NCBI RefSeq assembly: GCF_021018895.1
Contig: NC_079386.1
Coordinates: 5,003,835 to 5,067,834 of the forward strand
Length of the DNA stretch: 64,000 nucleotides
Source: Seriola aureovittata
Lineage: Eukaryota > Chordata > Actinopteri > Carangiformes > Carangidae
Reading direction: 5' to 3'
Of this stretch, positions 33,495 through 44,799 are shown in pieces (positions within the stretch are counted from its first letter, which is position 1; each line of letters begins with the position of its first letter). The position numbers and the translations under genes were made by a program. Below the pieces are notes generated by a model. The model saw only the letters and a list, made by a program, of their open reading frames with translations, was not told where the DNA came from and did no database searches.

Positions 33495-36015
33495 CAGTGT
33501 GAAAAAGTGAGCGGCTGCAAATGTAAGCCGCATGCCAGTCGGTGTGATTTGCCACATTTCTTTTCAAAACGAGAGAAATTGTTGGCGTCTGCATTTGTTT
33601 ACACAGATTGTGTGCATGTACATTACGTGAATGCCTGCTCTGTCTCTATACAGTACAACATAATGGACTGTTTCTATATGGTGGGAACTCTCGCCTTTCG
33701 CTGTCTGTCTACAGATGCACGCGAGTTACATTATTCAGTGTTATTCATGTTCTGACTGGGTGACAGCACTTAAAGCGCAGTAAATGCACCATGCATGTTT
33801 AAGGGCTGTGGATGAGCACAAGTGGAGGACAGAGAGACGGAAGAAATGGCAGAGAGGTGATGACAAAGACAAGAAAAAATTAGATGGCACACCATGATTA
33901 GGGCTGAATACTGGTTTTAGCTGCTACACTATAATCATTTTGACATAAACAAAGTGTTTAGTATTGATTGAGACTCAGTATTGTGCTTCCACATTAAAAC
34001 AAATGGTAAAAAATGAACCATCAGAGGCCAAAACGTCTTCACTTTTAGTCCTAAGTATGGCTCAAAATGCTTAATCCTACATTTCCCATAATACAACTCT
34101 ATAACCATCTTTTGATGGACCCTCTCTGCCTTAGAACTCTATACCCAGTTTGATATATAGGGTTTCTCTTGTAAATTCGTGATCTCTGACCCTGATGACA
34201 TTGTCAAGGTTATTTCCTGACTTTAGCTCTTTCCAGAACCACAGGACATTAAACCTCGTTTTTTACAGGCTAAATAAAACTCCCCATGACAAGTAACCTT
34301 AACTTCACGTCTAAATCTAAGAGACATTCTGAACGATAGCGGATCAGACTATTCTGTTTGTGTGCTATTGTTCCACAGTAAACTTTTAATGCGAGAGCTG
34401 TGAAATCTAATGCCATGTAAAAAAATTCAGAATATTACATGAAATGTCATTTTATGATTAATTATTTGCTTTCTTTTAAAATCAAACTTCTTGGCCATTT
34501 GATCGCAATAGCACATGATTGATACTCAAATAATTTTTTTCTGTCAGTGACAGAGATTTCAAACAGTTTCTATATTCTAAATATGATGATATGCATTTTA
34601 ATTTAAAGGGAAAGTTTACACCAATGATAAAAATTGCATGTTCCCATGTATCTAGCCATGCATATATTTGTAAAACCAGGGCTGAGGAAACCCTATCACA
34701 ATATATTGGGTAAGAATGGAATTTCATTTGTGGTGCTCACAGCATCGGAACCATTGGCTTTTTACACAGAAACTGTGCAATCAACGGCCCCAATAATAAA
34801 CCTATGGAGCATATGTGAAAACATTTCCTTGTAATTTTTCTTAAAGAGCCTTTAAAAGAATCTTTTATTTCCCTAACGGTCATAATATTTGTAATTTTTG
34901 AAGGCAAAATTACAATTAGCTTAAAAACTTCTTTGTCTGATAAATACATGAGGTGTATTTCAGTGAGGCCACTAAACAAGCCTGGTCGGTTTATGCTCAT
35001 TAAAACTAACCAACCATCCAGTTTTACCGCTGCCAGCAGCTAATGATCTTCAATTATTCTACATACTGAAGGCTAAAGAATTTGCATATTACTGAGGCTT
35101 GAAAATTCGGGGAGTTTCTGACTTTCAGACAAATAACTGTGATATTTTGTCTTTCTCTATCACTCCTCTTCATAAGTGAAGTAATATTCATTTAATCACA
35201 TTTTAAAGTTCATGTAATAAATATTTCTGCGGGGCACAGAAAGACACATTTGATCTTTCCAGGAACAGATGAATGTGAGGGCCGAGGCACTGCCGCAGTG
35301 TGCTGAGCTGTTGGTCCTGAACACCTGTCAGTAAATTCTACACCACCCTTGGGTGCCACAGTCTATGTGATCAAAGTAAATTAACACCTAATCAGATACC
35401 GACGCAAGCAGGAAAGCATGCGCACACAGACTTCTCCCATACGGCCGCTTTATTCTCGTGCATCACTCGACAGCAGGATTGAAGTGTTTAGGGTGATGTG
35501 TGTGAGTGTGTTTGTGTTGTTGTGTATGTCTATGTCTTGTTCGGGGTATAGCCGGAGGCTTTCATGCTGTCTGTGTTTTCCCCTTGTTATGCGTCTGTTT
35601 ACGTGTGTGTGTGCTGGCATCTCCATGTGACACACGTCCACACAAACCATGCGACAAATTGATTGCATATAAAATGCTAATGCAGGCTTTACTGTCCTCA
35701 GCATGTTAATATTGTGATTTTAACAATAGGTATTGATTAAAGGGACAGTGCACTCTTTCTGTGGGGATTTGTGACATTGAGGAAGGCAAGGTTTGGTTGG
35801 TGGGTGGGCGGGGGATGGGGGGGGTGCAAGATGCTGACTCGACGCTCGCCGGTCGTTTGTTACTTGGGCTCTGAAGACAGTGAATCCCAGCAGAGTGGAA
35901 ATCGTCTGATGCAAAATAAGATGTTGAGTGCTGGTGTAGATAAATGTATACATACATAAGCATATTTGCATGCATGCTTCACTGTAAGTGTGTGTGTTTT
36001 TGTGTGTGTGTGACT
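33495..36015. other. non-coding, nothing firmly recognised
   Basis: About 34605-34850 begins TTTAAAGGGAAAGTTTACAC and may be another short dispersed DNA element, but its right end is not found. Elsewhere unique AT-rich DNA. Confidence 0.45.
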
Positions 36016-36016
36016 G

Positions 36017-36019
<3 letters not shown>

Positions 36020-36096
<77 letters not shown>
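36020..36096 (+). repeat. (TG)n microsatellite, about 38 units
   Basis: Uninterrupted TG run of about 77 bp, the longest perfect dinucleotide tract I see in the window. Confidence 0.98.
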
Positions 36097-36464
36097 GTAA
36101 TCTCAGCTGGAGGTCATTTGAAGAGCAAAGTTTCTAGATCTGAAACCCTTTGGCCTCACTGCCCTGCTCTTATTACACTTGGGTGTTCTCAGAGCCGTGC
36201 TGTGCCGTGCCGTGCCAAGAATGTGCCACACTGGGTCCAAGCAGCTCACCTCATTCCTAGCAGGGCACTGCAGCCTTCATAAACCCAACCCGTCCTCACC
36301 AACTCACACTCACACATACTTCAGAGGCTTCTTCACAAGCAAACTTTTAGCTCACACTGAAGTACAACAGAAAACACACACACACAGTCACACACATACA
36401 CACACAGAGGCCACGTCCACCAGAAATATTCTATTTTGTCTGATAATGATGATTGATGCCCATC

Positions 36465-36725
36465 CAAAAAAGCTCCGCGGCAAAACAAATGGTGGTCGGC
36501 TCCATAAATCAATTGGTTGGGAGGGGCGGCACTGAAAGCCCACATTGATCATCACGCAGGCCAAATGTTAGCATCTCCAAATCATTTATTCCGGGCACCA
36601 TTTCATACACAACATCTGCCGCACTGGCAGAGACAGAGGGCAGAACCTGTTACAAAACAACAGAGGCCATCGGCGGCCAGTAATGCACGCAGTGTACGGC
36701 ACGTGGCCATATTTCTTCTAGGTGA
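36465..36725 (+). promoter_or_regulatory. candidate conserved non-coding element
   Basis: Unique sequence with CGGCTCCATAAATCAATTGG, CACATTGATCATCACGCAGG, CCAAATCATTTATTCCGGGC and CCAGTAATGCACGCAG. Balanced composition contrasts with the CA/TG DNA before it and the poly(A) after it. The 110-residue frame across it shows no domain. Confidence 0.32.
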
Positions 36726-36846
36726 TAGATGGGTCCAATCTATCCCTGAAGGTTTGCTTATCTGTTACCACTTGAGAATAGTGAAGTACTTCTTGTGGCA
36801 AAGGTTATTTCCATTGGGATATCAGCCCACGCTGTTTCCATTTTGT

Positions 36847-36866
36847 TAAAAAAAAAAAAAAAAAAA
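36847..36866 (+). repeat. poly(A) tract, about 20 nt
   Basis: A run ending AAAAGGAGGGAG. A retroposed tail is possible, but no body is recognised upstream. Confidence 0.93.
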
Positions 36867-36869
36867 GGA

Positions 36870-38385
36870 GGGAGAAACCCTTTCAGTGGTGTTGTGTGAT
36901 CAAATGATATCTGTGGACGCTACAGAACAGCTGACACACTAAAGGGCCAGTACAGGATCAGAGTCAGAGGCGGTCGAGCGTACTGTAAAAATCCTTTCAT
37001 GAGCATCCTTTTGGAAACAACCATGTAATGAAGCAATTTCAAATGCCCACTGGCTTGCAGCAGGTTAATTTACTGTGTTTTACTGTACAGCTGTTCATGT
37101 CTGCATCTTCACTGCACTGTTTCAAAGGCGGCAGCGTCTTTTAACTCTGAACTCGAGGCTCATTCTGCTTTATTTTCACTGCTTTCATCTACAGGCTCAT
37201 GGTACAGTCACTACATCATCCCTCAGCCAGGCATTCCCTATATTGTTAGTTTCAGAATATGTTACGCTGTCGTCAGTTGGCATGTAAGTGGTTCCTATTT
37301 AGGACGTGATCACATGATAAACAAATCACACTGATGGGGCATTCTGAGCCTTAGGTCTGTCAAAAAATAATTGGATAGTGCAAAATGCTAATTTTAATGG
37401 ATTTAATAGAATTTTTTTTTCACTCAGTTTTTTTCCTTGTACTCATTTGTATTAAAGATGAATGTGGTTTTAGATTTTTCATGTTTGAGTGATGAAAATA
37501 GAAACAGTAATGTGTGACTTTTTTGCCTGGAAGTTACAAAAATCTGCCACATGGAAAGTACTGCTGTATTACACTTTGCAGACACTGCAGTGTTATTAAT
37601 CACTCAAGTTTTGATTGGTCTACTATGCTCACACCGTAATGTCTCAATATGGGTGATTCTCCTGAATGAAAACAGGGAACTACCGATTCAGTTTCTGTCC
37701 ACGGACAACAAAAAGTCATCGAAAATGTCAACAAGGAGAAAGTAAGGATTACTCTGAGCAAATCCACTATGGGGCAAGGAAGAAAAAGAAAAATGTGGAC
37801 ATGCAGATGGATAAAAAAAAGCAAGTCAAAAGTAGCAACAATATGTAAAACACAACCACAGCAATATTACAACAAGCTCACTATAGTTTATAACAGATCT
37901 TTCAACAGGAGCCATGTGAAAAAATGGCAGAGGAAGCTCTGGAGACACTGCGGAGGGCTGAGAAGGGTATTTACACCTCCTCTGCATATGTTTTGGTTAC
38001 AAAAATCTCCTCATCTATAATTTGATTTACAATTTATATGCTTCTAAAAAAAGATGCTAGAACAGCACAATTAAAAGACAAGGCAGCAAAGTTGCATTTA
38101 ATCTTACGTTCAATTAAGGAGAAGGTAACAACATTTCAGATTCCACTGTTTCCTCAACCGAACCTACGTCTTCCATCTCATCTATACACTAAAAGGGAAG
38201 AACAAAAACCAAAATTCAAAACAGAGATTATAGTACCATACATTAGACGGGCATCATGCTAGCTCCTGATCCTTTAACAATAGAACGGCGGTTACGCAAC
38301 ATGGCAGCACAATACCTACAGTATCTCTGCCATTGTAGCATCCAGTGACTAAGTGACTGGCCCAAAGACAAGATGATTAGACACA
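36870..38385. other. non-coding, nothing recognised
   Basis: AT-rich DNA. The Lys-rich plus-strand frames at 37551-38262 overlap in different phases and look incidental. Confidence 0.5.
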
Positions 38386-38389
38386 GGGG

Positions 38390-38627
38390 GAAAATACAGA
38401 GAGTGAAGAGAGACAGGCAGACAAAGAGGGGGAGAGGGAGAGAGCGAGAGAGAGGGAGAGAGAGAGACAGTTATAAGAAAGCCAGATGTCCTTGAGAAGA
38501 TAAGTGTGGCAAGGGGACAGGGTGATCAAAGCTGTGGGAGAAAGGGAGGTGAGATAGAGATGAGGAGAAAGCCAGTCACTGGATGGACTGAGACGCAGGA
38601 GTAGAAAAGGGAGAAAGCTGATAAAAA

Positions 38628-38659
<32 letters not shown>

Positions 38660-38690
38660 CAGACAGAGAGAGAGACAGAGGGAGAGAAAT
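38390..38690 (+). repeat. GA-rich low-complexity tract
   Basis: About 300 bp of mostly purine with (GAGA)n cores at about 38420-38470 and 38625-38690. It explains the 123-residue Ser/Leu-rich minus-strand frame. Confidence 0.92.
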
Positions 38691-39192
38691 ATAGTCCTCC
38701 CTGGTGTGGCCTGTCCGGTCTATGAGGCAGTAAATCGCCCCAGTTCAATGTGTGCTCTCCAAATGCTGCCGCACATTATTGATAAATCAGTGTGTGTTAA
38801 TGAGAGGAGCTGATGTGGCCTGATGAATCACAGCACAACAATGAGCCTCGCACACGCACACACTCTCACTTACACACACAACCTCAGAGTCTGGCCGAGG
38901 TGCGTCACACTGTCATTTGTCGTTTGTCTCCGACACAAACGCGCACATATTTTCTCCCTCTACCGTGCACACGCACGCACGTACACACACACACACCAAT
39001 TTGCGGTAGCTGGATGAACACTTGGCCCCCATGCTGCAGTAACAACTCCAAGTGTTATTCTATCCTGTTAACAGAAGAGAGGAGGGCTTCCACAGCAGCT
39101 CCAGCAGGCAGTCAGAGGACAACACAAGCTATTTCAGTTTTGCTTTGATATCCAATAGGCGGCTTAACATCCTCATTAGATCATATCAGCCC

Positions 39193-39193
<1 letters not shown>

Positions 39194-39231
<38 letters not shown>

Positions 39232-39264
39232 CACACACACACACACACCACACACACACACACA

Positions 39265-39326
<62 letters not shown>

Positions 39327-39372
39327 CACACACATCACACACATCACACACATCACACACAAAAACACACAA
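39194..39372 (+). repeat. long compound (CA)n with (ATCACACAC)4 end
   Basis: About 130 bp of CA units with three single-base slips, then four nonanucleotide ATCACACAC units (39325-39360). The 252-residue Cys/Val and Thr/His frame on the minus strand is entirely due to this and neighbouring tracts. Confidence 0.97.
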
Positions 39373-39679
39373 GGCCGGAGCAAAATTATCTCTCTCCCAC
39401 ACTCCCTACCTAGATTATCATGAAATCCCATCATTTGTTTGTGTGTTTGGTGTGTGAATGTGCGTGGGTGTGTTTTTCTGTTTGTATTTGTGTAAGTGTG
39501 CGTGTTCGTGATGACACACAGACGTGTTTGTGTATATCTGCACTTGAACGTGTGTGTCTGCAAAAGGCTGGTGTGCTTGCGAGTGTGGGTGTGCGTTTGT
39601 GCAGGGCGAGCTGACCTTGTTATAAGCTGAGTGGGCTGTAGTGCTGGGGCATCATTAGTATGGGTTAGGTGAGGGTTAG

Positions 39680-39681
<2 letters not shown>

Positions 39682-39723
<42 letters not shown>

Positions 39724-39732
39724 GTGTGTGTG

Positions 39733-39767
<35 letters not shown>

Positions 39768-39768
39768 A
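39682..39768 (+). repeat. long (GT)n microsatellite
   Basis: About 42 GT units with two one-base slips, ending in TATATAAAGG. It lies in opposite orientation to the CA tract 310 bp upstream. Confidence 0.97.
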
Positions 39769-39924
39769 TATAAAGGTGGGGGGGTGACAGAGTGGGGAGA
39801 GATGGGGGATGACAGTGTAAGAGAGGACATAAGAGGGGAACGTATGTGGGTCAGGCCGGGACACACAAACACACGTTGCCCCCTCCCCATCACTTGGAAG
39901 CAGGTACACAGCAAATGTTTGAGG

Positions 39925-39973
39925 ACACACACACACACACACACTCACACTCTCTCTCTCACACACACACACA
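39925..39973 (+). repeat. (CA)n-(CT)n-(CA)n tract
   Basis: Two short CA runs either side of ACTCTCTCTCTC. Confidence 0.94.
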
Positions 39974-40104
39974 AACTGGTTCTTTAATACTACTCCCCCC
40001 TCTGCCACAATAGCCTCAAATGGCCTTCAACAGTACAAAGGGAACCTGAACTATCCGGTTACAATGCACTCACACACCCGCAGACGGTGTTGTTGCATGA
40101 TAAC

Positions 40105-40109
<5 letters not shown>

Positions 40110-40142
<33 letters not shown>
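40110..40142 (+). repeat. (CA)n microsatellite
   Basis: About 16 CA units. Confidence 0.95.
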
Positions 40143-40144
<2 letters not shown>

Positions 40145-40145
<1 letters not shown>

Positions 40146-42630
40146 TGGACACACTGTGTATTTGAGGTGCCATTAGTTTATCTGTGGAAAGTGTCACAAC
40201 ATACTGGTCTGCAAATAGAGTGACCGGGTTTTTAAAATCTGAGTCACAGGACTCTGTGTGAGCTCACATGGGTTTAGGTCAAGGTTTTGATTCTTGTTAA
40301 CGAAGCTTAACGTGATTTTCCTGTTTTCCAAGAGGAGAATTTCTACCTTTACTGAAAAGACTGACTCATCAGATTATCTATGTTATAATAGCTAATTCAG
40401 ACATTTTACAATAGCAATGGTTTCATCAAGATATTGTTGAGTTTCAAGCATCCTAAAATGAAAGCAAATTAAAAATAAGAGTGCCTTTTTCCCATCCACT
40501 AACCCAGTGGGTCCAATTCAATCAGGTGTTTCATCGTTTGCCTTTTTGTAGAACTTCAACCAGGTTACGCAGACTTCTGGCCTCTGCACTGTTTTTGTTT
40601 TTTATTCCAAAAAAACTGGTAAAGCTGGAAGGAAACATCCTCAGTCTTTTAAGTTATTTCAAATTGGGCTTGCAGAAGCCAATGCAAACAGATAATAGTT
40701 GAATGCATTCAGTAGCAGCATTCAGTAGAGACAAGTAGAATCTACTACTGATATTTAAGAATTAAAAAGAGTAAAGTTGGTACATGATGTTGACAGTTTA
40801 GGGTACTCTCAATAGAGGCATGTGACGTGATCAGCCTCAATGACGCAGCTACTTGCTCCTGATTATGATTTTAATGTAAAATGGAAAAACAATAAAACCA
40901 CAAAGAGACGTTATATTACAACTGGTACTTGTTTGATGTTACGCCACTGACCTAGAAAGCTGCCAGTTTTCTATCGGTTTTCTGGTGAAACTTTCCATGA
41001 GTGTGACCATATTGTTTGGTGCTGGTGAGTGTTTCTCTGCCCCCTGACTTACTGACTTGGCCGTACCTGCACATGTTGTCTTGGATGTCATTTGACATTT
41101 AGGGGAGATGCAAACATTATAATGATCAATAAGGGCTGCATCTATAATACTGACAAATGTGTTGTTCATCTTGTATTAGGAATTGTAAGGCTGTAACCAG
41201 TTCTGATGCTTTAAAAGACCCCTTCTATCTATATCATGTCTGATAATAGTATTTCCAACTTGCAACTGTAGTGACCAATGACAGTTTCCATATCGTTTCA
41301 CCATAGCGTGCTTGTACCCCTCGTGCTACAGTGAAACGAGGGGCATCAGAGGGGAAGCCAGGTGTAGCTTACTGTTGGTATTTTGCAAGCTAAGTTAGCT
41401 AAATTAGCTAAGGTAGCTAGGTCAGAGCTTGCAATCGGGACTGTCACTACATGACCTGAGACACTACACAGTGTGAGTCTCACATTGGAGATCTACTTAA
41501 TGTTTAGAATGTATTTCACAAGTCAGCAAATCGTTGCGTGTTGTAGTGTATAAAGCAAAGTACAGTAGGTTTCATGTGAATAAGCAGATGCTGGAGTATA
41601 GCCAATGAAACAATCTCACCACATTTCAAGAATTTGTAACTGCACTGAATTACAGTATATGAAATCATGGGCCACTTTCCCACAGTCTGGAGTTTATGGA
41701 TTTTTCATAGGGAAAATACTGCTCTCACATCTCCCACCCTGTCAGTACAGCTGTTATTTGGCACCGTCCGATGATGACTGGGGTTTTACTATGTGTTACC
41801 ATGTGTTAGTGTTAGCCGCAGTCAGCTACTGTCGTAAAATGGTGCATTTGCGACTCAAATCATGTAGTGACAGGGATCACGGTTAACCTAACATTAGTAA
41901 CACATTATTAGCTGTTTCATGATGTAGTCAAGCCAAAAGCTCATGGTATCTATTACTCTTACGCTGCTTCTAACATTGTAGAAAGCAATACATTTTATAC
42001 ATTACCATTGTGATACATCGACTTGTAGGCGACCCTGTACAGGTCGGTTTCCAGTTCCAACATGGATGCCTGGATTACTCTTATATTACCACTTGCTGTT
42101 GTGTAGTAGCTAGTAAAACAGAAAACATTTAGAAGTTAGTGTGCTTGATAAGCAGCGTCAGAGCTGTAGGGAAGCAGCTGAGAGGTGGCTAATTTACATG
42201 TTCAAAGATCATGAAGATCAAGATCACGATCAGGAGGAAAAACCTTCTAAATATGTGATTTTGAGGAACAAAGGTGAGTTTTTAGGAGTTTAATCAATGT
42301 CATGTGAGGTCTATAGTGAATGCTTGGTGGAACTTTAATTTGAAAGTCTCGGGTAGTTCCTGAAATTTTATCATCCCTGTTTATATTTTCAAGAGGAATC
42401 AAAAGTCAACAGAAGTCAACAAATAGGTAACCAGAGCCAAAAGGAAGCCAATGGAAGACAATGGATGCCATTAGAAAACAATGGGAACCAACCAAAATAC
42501 AAGTCAACGCAAGAGCCTGTTAGCCACGGGATGCAGAATAAGCCAATAGAAGCCAAATGATGCCAGTAGAAACAATGGAGGCCAGCTGGAGGCAAAGTGA
42601 AGGCAAGCTATAAGCAGGCCACTCTGAAGT
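40145..42630. other. non-coding, small internal tandems
   Basis: A short tandem of TTAGCTAA units lies at about 41393-41420, and an 8-bp inverted pair CCCCTCGT/ACGAGGGG at about 41318-41344. GCCA/AATGGA-rich phrases repeat imperfectly at about 42430-42600. No gene. Confidence 0.5.
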
Positions 42631-42636
42631 CCTGCC

Positions 42637-42680
42637 AGGAGGAGGAAGAGGAGGAGGAAGAAGAGGAGGAGGAGGTGGAG
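42637..42680 (+). repeat. (GGA)n/(GAA)n microsatellite
   Basis: Trinucleotide GAG/GAA run giving the poly-Glu frame at 42597-42860, which has no other protein character. Confidence 0.93.
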
Positions 42681-42984
42681 GCTCAGGAATATTCTAGTAG
42701 TTTATTCCTGGCCAGGGGTCAACTGTGGCCTCGGGCTGCAGCTCAGAGAGGGAGGAAGAAACTCACACATGATGAGTATACACAATCACATATACCAGCT
42801 CCAGCATACACACACACACACACTCATGGCCAGGGGTCAGCTGTGTCCTCCATATGCTGAACACACACTTACGCAAATGCACCAACTCCTTGAGAGAATG
42901 ATGAAGACGCGCACTGCCACACACAGGACTTAACACAGACCCCTGTAATGGTCACCGCCTGAAGTGGTGAAGGTGGCAATGTGT

Positions 42985-43275
42985 CTCTAACCAAAGCCTC
43001 CACGTCATGTCCCCATGATTACCACAATAAATCCATAAGAGTGTGAGAAGCACTGAAGCCATTAGGATGAAAATGGCTTCAAACAATGGGCATGTGGCAC
43101 GTGTGGCCTTTTCCCAAAGAGCTGGCACTGCCACGACCTGTCCAACATATTTTACAACCATAATTACAATATAGAGAGCAGCCGCCTCTATGGCAGATGC
43201 TGCTTCCCACGTTAGAGGTTCCCCACGTAATTATCATGATGAACTTGGCACACCGAGGCAATAAATATCACAGAA
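42985..43275 (+). promoter_or_regulatory. candidate conserved non-coding element near fgf11 exon 1
   Basis: About 290 bp of unique sequence, roughly 1.4 kb inside the putative intron from the exon 1 donor. It includes CCCCATGATTACCACAATAA, TTACAACCATAATTACAATA, CCCACGTAATTATCATGATG and CGAGGCAATAAATATCAC, giving several TAATTA/ATTA and ACAAT-type cores, plus CACGTG-like GGCACGTGTGG. Frames here are short and without domains. Confidence 0.38.
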
Positions 43276-43294
43276 CACACACACACACACACAC
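43274..43294 (+). repeat. (CA)n microsatellite
   Basis: About 10 CA units. Confidence 0.92.
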
Positions 43295-44606
43295 AAACAT
43301 ATTGCACAGGGTTGAAAGGACACAGACAGACTGTACTGTATGTGGAAGTACAGAAAGGCAGATATGGGAAAAGGAGCACAGTGGTGAGGTAAGGACAAGC
43401 TCAGTCAGGGGACATACAAATTAGTATAATGTGTCCCATGACACCTTAAAAATAAGTAGACAATATGACTTCCAAAACTAAAAACAAAAGACTAAAAAAG
43501 CAAAAACCAAAAAAACTAGACAAAACAGAAAAAAAATTGCAATGTGATATTAAAAAAAAATCTCAAATTAAACAAAGCCTAATTAACTTTAAGAAAAAAT
43601 GATTCCTGAAAAAAGCCTCCACCCCCCCAAAAAAACCTATTATATGTTATTATTCAAATCATTTCCAACAAACCTTGGTACCAAAGTACATTTTGTTCAT
43701 GGACCTTTAGTCAACTCAGTGTGTGTGTTTATGTGTGTGTTTGTTCGTACTGCTCAGTCTCCTGCCTATCCATATCTAAATATAGATAAGTATTTCCAAA
43801 TGGAGCCAAATGGTTTCATTAAGTCCACAGAAGCTCTTAAGAACCATATTATTGTACAAAATCAACAGGACAAAAGATTCAATATTCAATTTATCTTTGG
43901 CTCATAATGTCAAAAACCATCACCATATGCAGCACAGACACACACAGCCACGCAAATCAAGTGTCATTGTCTCATTTAGCTTCAATGAATAATTTTGCAA
44001 TTACATTTAACATGCAAACACACAAGATGAATTAGGCCGCACTGTGTTCCACTTGCCTTGAGGGAAGCACAGGGAGAGTAATGGCTCCCAGAATCACAAA
44101 TGAGGCGCCTCTTGACATTTTTATATCACGGTAAATCACCGTATGTATGAGGCAAGTTCGTTGTGTGCTTACAGATTACCGGCTTGTGTGTGTAGATGTG
44201 TTGACATGCACCTCGACAAAGTCATCACCTCAGTCACAGCATGGGATAGGGTCCTGCCTCTGGTCCGTGGTACAGATCTGTGCGTATTAAGCTGGAATTT
44301 ACTCTGTCTATTTCCTGTACCACCATAAATACAGGACATGTTGTGTGCAGCTACCAGGAAGATGGACTGGGATGTTTCCCAGATTCAGATTAAGTCCTGA
44401 ACGAGAAATTACAAGCTGTGGATGTTCTGTATTGAGGCTTTACAGTTGAGGATTAATCTGTAGTCTGGCAAGTCAACCATCAAAATCCAGTTATCCAGTG
44501 CAGGCAGAAAACGGAGCAAAGAAGAAGAGAAGATGAGGAGGGTGCAGGAAGGAAGGGAGAAACTGGAAAGCGTGAGATTTTAACAGGAAGGCCTGTGGGA
44601 ACTCAC

Positions 44607-44799
44607 CTGGTCTTTTCTCCATTTTTCTCCCTCGACTGCCACATAGTCGAACCTTGGATATTAATATGAGGATTTGCTTCTGGCAGAGCGACTTGTTGCT
44701 CTTGGGGCAGGGTTTGCGCTTGCTGGCGATCTGCCGGTTTGCCTGGGGGTCCTTGACCTCCCTGCGCTGGCGAATAAGGGAGCTGGCGAGAGCGGCCAT
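44607..44799 (-). CDS. fgf11: fgf11 (FHF3) first coding exon, A-type N-terminus
   Basis: The minus strand encodes 64 residues beginning [15 protein letters not shown] and containing [19 protein letters not shown], which I recognise as the first exon of FGF11/FHF3. FGF12, FGF13 and FGF14 A-exons begin MAAAIAS and differ in the SLCQKQ..LILxSKVRLCG block. FHFs are intracellular, non-secreted FGF relatives that bind the C-terminus of voltage-gated sodium channels; the A-type N-terminus acts as a long-term inactivation particle. A basic stretch (KRKPCPK, residues 27-33) may aid nuclear or membrane targeting. The start has A at -3 and G at +4. The exon ends CCA-G followed by GTGAGT (44606-44601), a consensus donor in phase 1. 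That matches the FHF junction in which G joins AG of exon 2 to make the Glu of the PEPQLKG block. Reading past the donor gives unrelated low-complexity residues. The rest of the gene lies toward lower coordinates and was not found here. Whether this is the a or b teleost copy cannot be told. Confidence 0.9.

Larger units (their letters stand above)
1..44606 (-). other. putative fgf11 intron 1 (and any sequence beyond it)
   Basis: This starts at the consensus donor GTGAGT at 44606-44601 on the minus strand. I looked along the minus strand for the conserved FHF exon 2-5 blocks (PQLKGIVT, NLIPVGLRVV, FENYYVIYS, GRAWxLG, MKGNRVKKTK, YREPSLH) and saw none. On that basis the interval is intron 1 as far as the next exon, which may lie outside the window. 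It is filled with microsatellites, dispersed elements and unique sequence described in separate entries. A diverged exon could have been missed by eye. Confidence 0.5.

Noticed and set aside
39767..39776. TATATAAAGG, a TATA-box-like string
   Set aside because: Sits at the end of a long GT microsatellite with no downstream exon; most likely chance.
39186..39944. 252-residue minus-strand open frame, longest in the window
   Set aside because: Built from CA/TG microsatellites giving Thr-His and Cys-Val repeats; no real protein sequence.
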